This document shows, one piece after another, positions 7,489 to 8,953 of a stretch of DNA of 8,953 nt. How positions within the stretch are numbered: the stretch's first letter is position 1; the number at the start of each line of letters is the position of its first letter. The translations under genes and the position numbers were made by a program. The stretch is from positions 1-8,953 of the forward strand of contig DMCJ01000016.1 in assembly GCA_003446735.1 (NCBI GenBank), given 5' to 3'. Origin of the DNA: Lachnospiraceae bacterium. Lineage in GTDB: Bacteria > Bacillota > Clostridia > Lachnospirales > Lachnospiraceae. The notes beneath the pieces are model-generated. The model was not told the origin of the DNA, made no database searches, and was given only the letters and a program-made list of their open reading frames with translations.

Positions 7489-7503
7489 CGATCCCGCGTT
7501 TTT
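7479..7503 (+). terminator. Rho-independent terminator overlapping the regulator stop codon
   Basis: CGCGGGAT (7479-7486), loop GACG, and ATCCCGCG (7491-7498) form a perfect 8-bp GC-rich stem followed by TTTTT (7499-7503). The 5' arm is made of the last codons of the regulator gene and the first base of its TGA. It closes the fusion-kinase-regulator unit and makes the lipoprotein gene depend mainly on its own promoter. Confidence 0.9.
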
Positions 7504-7589
7504 AAATTAATAAAACCTTTGAAGTCCGGACGTTTTCCGTGCCCGCACACATCATATAAAATTCTTCCCAATCTAACCTATATTTTGTC

Positions 7590-7620
7590 GGGGGAAATAA
7601 AATTTTTCCTGTCTTATAAT
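7590..7620 (+). promoter_or_regulatory. Candidate promoter of the solute-binding lipoprotein gene
   Basis: A perfect TATAAT (7615-7620) lies 54 bases before the ATG. No standard -35 is present at 17 bases. That area holds GGGGGA (7590-7595), then AT-rich sequence and TTTCC (7605-7609), in which GGAAA and TTTCC form a 5-bp inverted repeat around 7 bases. This matches the arrangement before the fusion gene and suggests activator control. A weaker TATAAA at 7555-7560 could be a second -10. Apart from this, the terminator and the leader, the 7489-7674 gap shows no gene. Confidence 0.55.
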
Positions 7621-7633
7621 GTTCCATAAAGTG

Positions 7634-7647
7634 AGTAATTTATTACT
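7634..7647 (+). promoter_or_regulatory. Perfect palindrome in the lipoprotein leader
   Basis: AGTAAT-TT-ATTACT is a perfect 6-bp inverted repeat with a 2-base centre. It lies 14 bases after the -10, so it would fall just downstream of the transcription start. The centre is too short for a stable RNA hairpin, so a protein operator is the more likely meaning if it has one. AT-rich palindromes also arise by chance. Confidence 0.3.
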
Positions 7648-7655
7648 ATTATTAG

Positions 7656-7668
7656 AGGAGGAAAGGAG
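7656..7668 (+). promoter_or_regulatory. Strong, double ribosome binding site of the lipoprotein gene
   Basis: AGGAGG (7656-7661) is followed directly by AAAGGAG (7662-7668), 6 bases before ATG 7675. The second copy has the better spacing. Such a purine-rich site fits a highly translated binding protein and contrasts with the poor site before the kinase gene. Confidence 0.8.
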
Positions 7669-7674
7669 ATAGTA

Positions 7675-8953
7675 ATGAAGAGTAAAGTATTGAAAAGAGT
7701 ATTAAGCCTCGGATTATCAGCTGTTCTTACTGCTGCATGCCTTGCAGGATGCGGCGGCGCACAGCCTGCGGCACCCGCGAGCGGAGATGACGGCGCAGAG
7801 CCTGCAGCAACAGCTACGGATGATGGGGGAGAGGCAGCTCCCGCTGCATCGGGAGACATCGTTGATTTCACATTCTTCGGCGGCATGCCCGGTACCGAGA
7901 TCAACAGCGGAAACAACGAGATCCAGGACATCATAGCTGAGAAGACGGGGGTTCGTCTTAAAGAGACATGGCTTACCGGCCAGACCGTATCAGAGGCTAT
8001 CGGAAGCATCATCGCATCCGGCACATATCCCGATCTTATCGACGGCGGTGACGGAAGCCTTGACCTTTACAATGAAGGAGTTCTTGTTCCCTGGGATGAA
8101 TATCTTGAGAGCGGCAAGTACCCCAACCTTACAAACTATTACACTCCTGAAGAGTGGGATCAGTTCCGTCAGGATGACGGTCACATCTACTGGTGTAACG
8201 TATTCCAGAATACCAAGGGCGAGCCTACAGGTACAACCCACAACGACGAGGCATTCTGGGTACAGGCAAGAGTTCTTGAGTGGGACAACTATCCCGAGAT
8301 CAAGACTTTAGACCAGTATTTCGACCTTCTTGAGAGATATGCTGCAGCCAATCCCAAGACCAAGGATGCAAACGGCAACGAGATGGATATCATCCCTTAC
8401 ACCTGCCTTTGCGATGACTGGAGATATTTCTGTATTGAGAACGCACCTCAGTTCTTAGACGGATATCCCAACGACGGTTCCGTTATCGTTGATTTCGAAG
8501 GTAAGGATCCGACCATCGTTGACTATAACACAACAGAAACAGCAAAGAGATACTTTAAGAAGTTAAATGAAGAGTACGCAAAGGGAATCGTTGATAAGGA
8601 TTTCGGTACTCAGAAGTATGATGACTATATCACAAAGCTTTCCAACGGTAACGTACTTGGTATGTGCGATCAGTATTGGGATTTCATGCAGATCAACGAT
8701 GCACTTCGTAACTCGGGTCTTGAGAACGAAGGATGCAACTATGTACCTCTCGGACTTACCATTGATGAAGGTATGGAGAACAGATGGCATACTTACGGTG
8801 ATACCCTTAACGTAGCATCCGGTATCGCAGTTACCACAAGCTGCTCCGATCCCGACCTTGCATTCTCCTTTTTAAATGCAATGCTTGATCAGGATATCCA
8901 CAATCTTCGTTTCTGGGGTGTTGAAGGTGAGGACTACTTAGTAGATGAGGACG
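7675..8953 (+). CDS. ABC-transporter solute-binding lipoprotein, LplA/YtcQ-like, 3'-truncated
   Basis: The frame is open from ATG 7675 to the window end (426 visible residues). The N-terminus is a lipoprotein signal peptide: basic MKSKVLKR, a hydrophobic stretch, and the lipobox LAGC with lipidated Cys26. A flexible Ala/Pro/Asp/Gly-rich tether follows (27-60). The mature domain begins DFTFFGGMPGTEINSGNNEIQDIIAEKTGV and contains SGTYPDLIDGGDGSL, the style of family 1 extracellular solute-binding proteins in the LplA/YtcQ group for complex oligosaccharides. Many aromatic residues (for example WDNYP, DDWRYF) suit sugar stacking. Family members run to roughly 500-560 residues, so most of the protein is seen. 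Two permease genes usually follow such a gene but would lie beyond the window. Codons favour AAC, ATC, CTT and CGT and almost avoid ATA and AGG, unlike the kinase and regulator genes, which points to high expression. The exact ligand cannot be read from the sequence. Confidence 0.92.
   Translation, partial: MKSKVLKRVLSLGLSAVLTAACLAGCGGAQPAAPASGDDGAEPAATATDDGGEAAPAASGDIVDFTFFGGMPGTEINSGNNEIQDIIAEKTGVRLKETWLTGQTVSEAIGSIIASGTYPDLIDGGDGSLDLYNEGVLVPWDEYLESGKYPNLTNYYTPEEWDQFRQDDGHIYWCNVFQNTKGEPTGTTHNDEAFWVQARVLEWDNYPEIKTLDQYFDLLERYAAANPKTKDANGNEMDIIPYTCLCDDWRYFCIENAPQFLDGYPNDGSVIVDFEGKDPTIVDYNTTETAKRYFKKLNEEYAKGIVDKDFGTQKYDDYITKLSNGNVLGMCDQYWDFMQINDALRNSGLENEGCNYVPLGLTIDEGMENRWHTYGDTLNVASGIAVTTSCSDPDLAFSFLNAMLDQDIHNLRFWGVEGEDYLVDED
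7756..7827 (+). repeat. Imperfect 36-base tandem duplication encoding the lipoprotein tether
   Basis: Residues 28-39 (GAQPAAPASGDD) and 40-51 (GAEPAATATDDG) are two diverged 12-residue units. At the DNA level the first 20 bases of each unit (GGCGCA.AGCCTGC.GCA.C) differ at only a few positions. A shorter GEAAPAASGD echo follows at 52-61. This is the flexible linker between the lipid anchor and the binding domain, probably grown by slippage. Confidence 0.6.

Noticed and set aside
7524..7531. 8-bp palindrome GTCCGGAC upstream of the lipoprotein gene, also found at 1171-1178
   Set aside because: The second copy is inside the SGNH coding sequence at the start of the SGNH domain. The position is not promoter-like and chance is the simpler explanation.
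7742..7936. 64-codon plus-strand frame inside the lipoprotein gene
   Set aside because: It is a shadow frame caused by the GC-rich tether repeat, and the lipoprotein frame with its lipobox explains the region.

Overview
The window looks like a carbohydrate-utilisation locus from an anaerobic Firmicute, most likely a rumen or gut Lachnospiraceae (Butyrivibrio-like). The reasons are the YesM/YesN-type two-component pair, the LplA/YtcQ-type lipoprotein, the XRE regulator with its characteristic N-terminal block, and codon use rich in AGA and ATA. This taxonomic call is an inference from protein style. No rRNA or other marker is present.

Layout, all genes on the + strand. At 2-358 is the 3' end of an XRE-type helix-turn-helix gene cut by the window edge. 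At 379-591 is a 70-residue lysine-rich protein of unknown function, perhaps translationally coupled to the regulator. At 656-1639 is a cytoplasmic SGNH/GDSL esterase. A 179-base gap (1640-1818) carries a candidate promoter and a cre/LacI-like operator. Then comes a tight three-gene cluster: a 921-residue fusion of a type-B carboxylesterase, a GH43 glycosidase and a CBM6-like C-terminal domain (1819-4584, GTG start); a YesM-like sensor kinase (4589-6358, 4-base gap); and an AraC-type response regulator (6355-7488, ATGA overlap). The cluster ends in a hairpin terminator that includes the last codons and stop of the regulator gene (7479-7503). A second promoter (near 7590-7620) and a strong ribosome binding site precede a solute-binding lipoprotein gene (7675 to beyond 8953) that runs off the window. 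The window shows no mobile element, CRISPR array, tRNA or rRNA.

Proposed joint function (inference): the lipoprotein captures an oligosaccharide outside the cell and an ABC transporter, presumably encoded just downstream, imports it. The two enzymes lack signal peptides and would remove acyl groups (SGNH and carboxylesterase parts) and pentose residues (GH43 part) in the cytoplasm. An acylated arabino- or xylo-oligosaccharide is the natural guess. The kinase has a large extracellular sensor region and would report the sugar to the AraC-type regulator. A GGGGGA / AT-rich / TTTCC arrangement sits just upstream of the -10 of both candidate promoters, one for the enzyme-kinase-regulator operon and one for the lipoprotein gene. 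It is a plausible shared operator.

The most notable items are the single-chain esterase-glycosidase fusion with its atypical esterase part, its co-transcription with a dedicated two-component system, and the shared promoter element.
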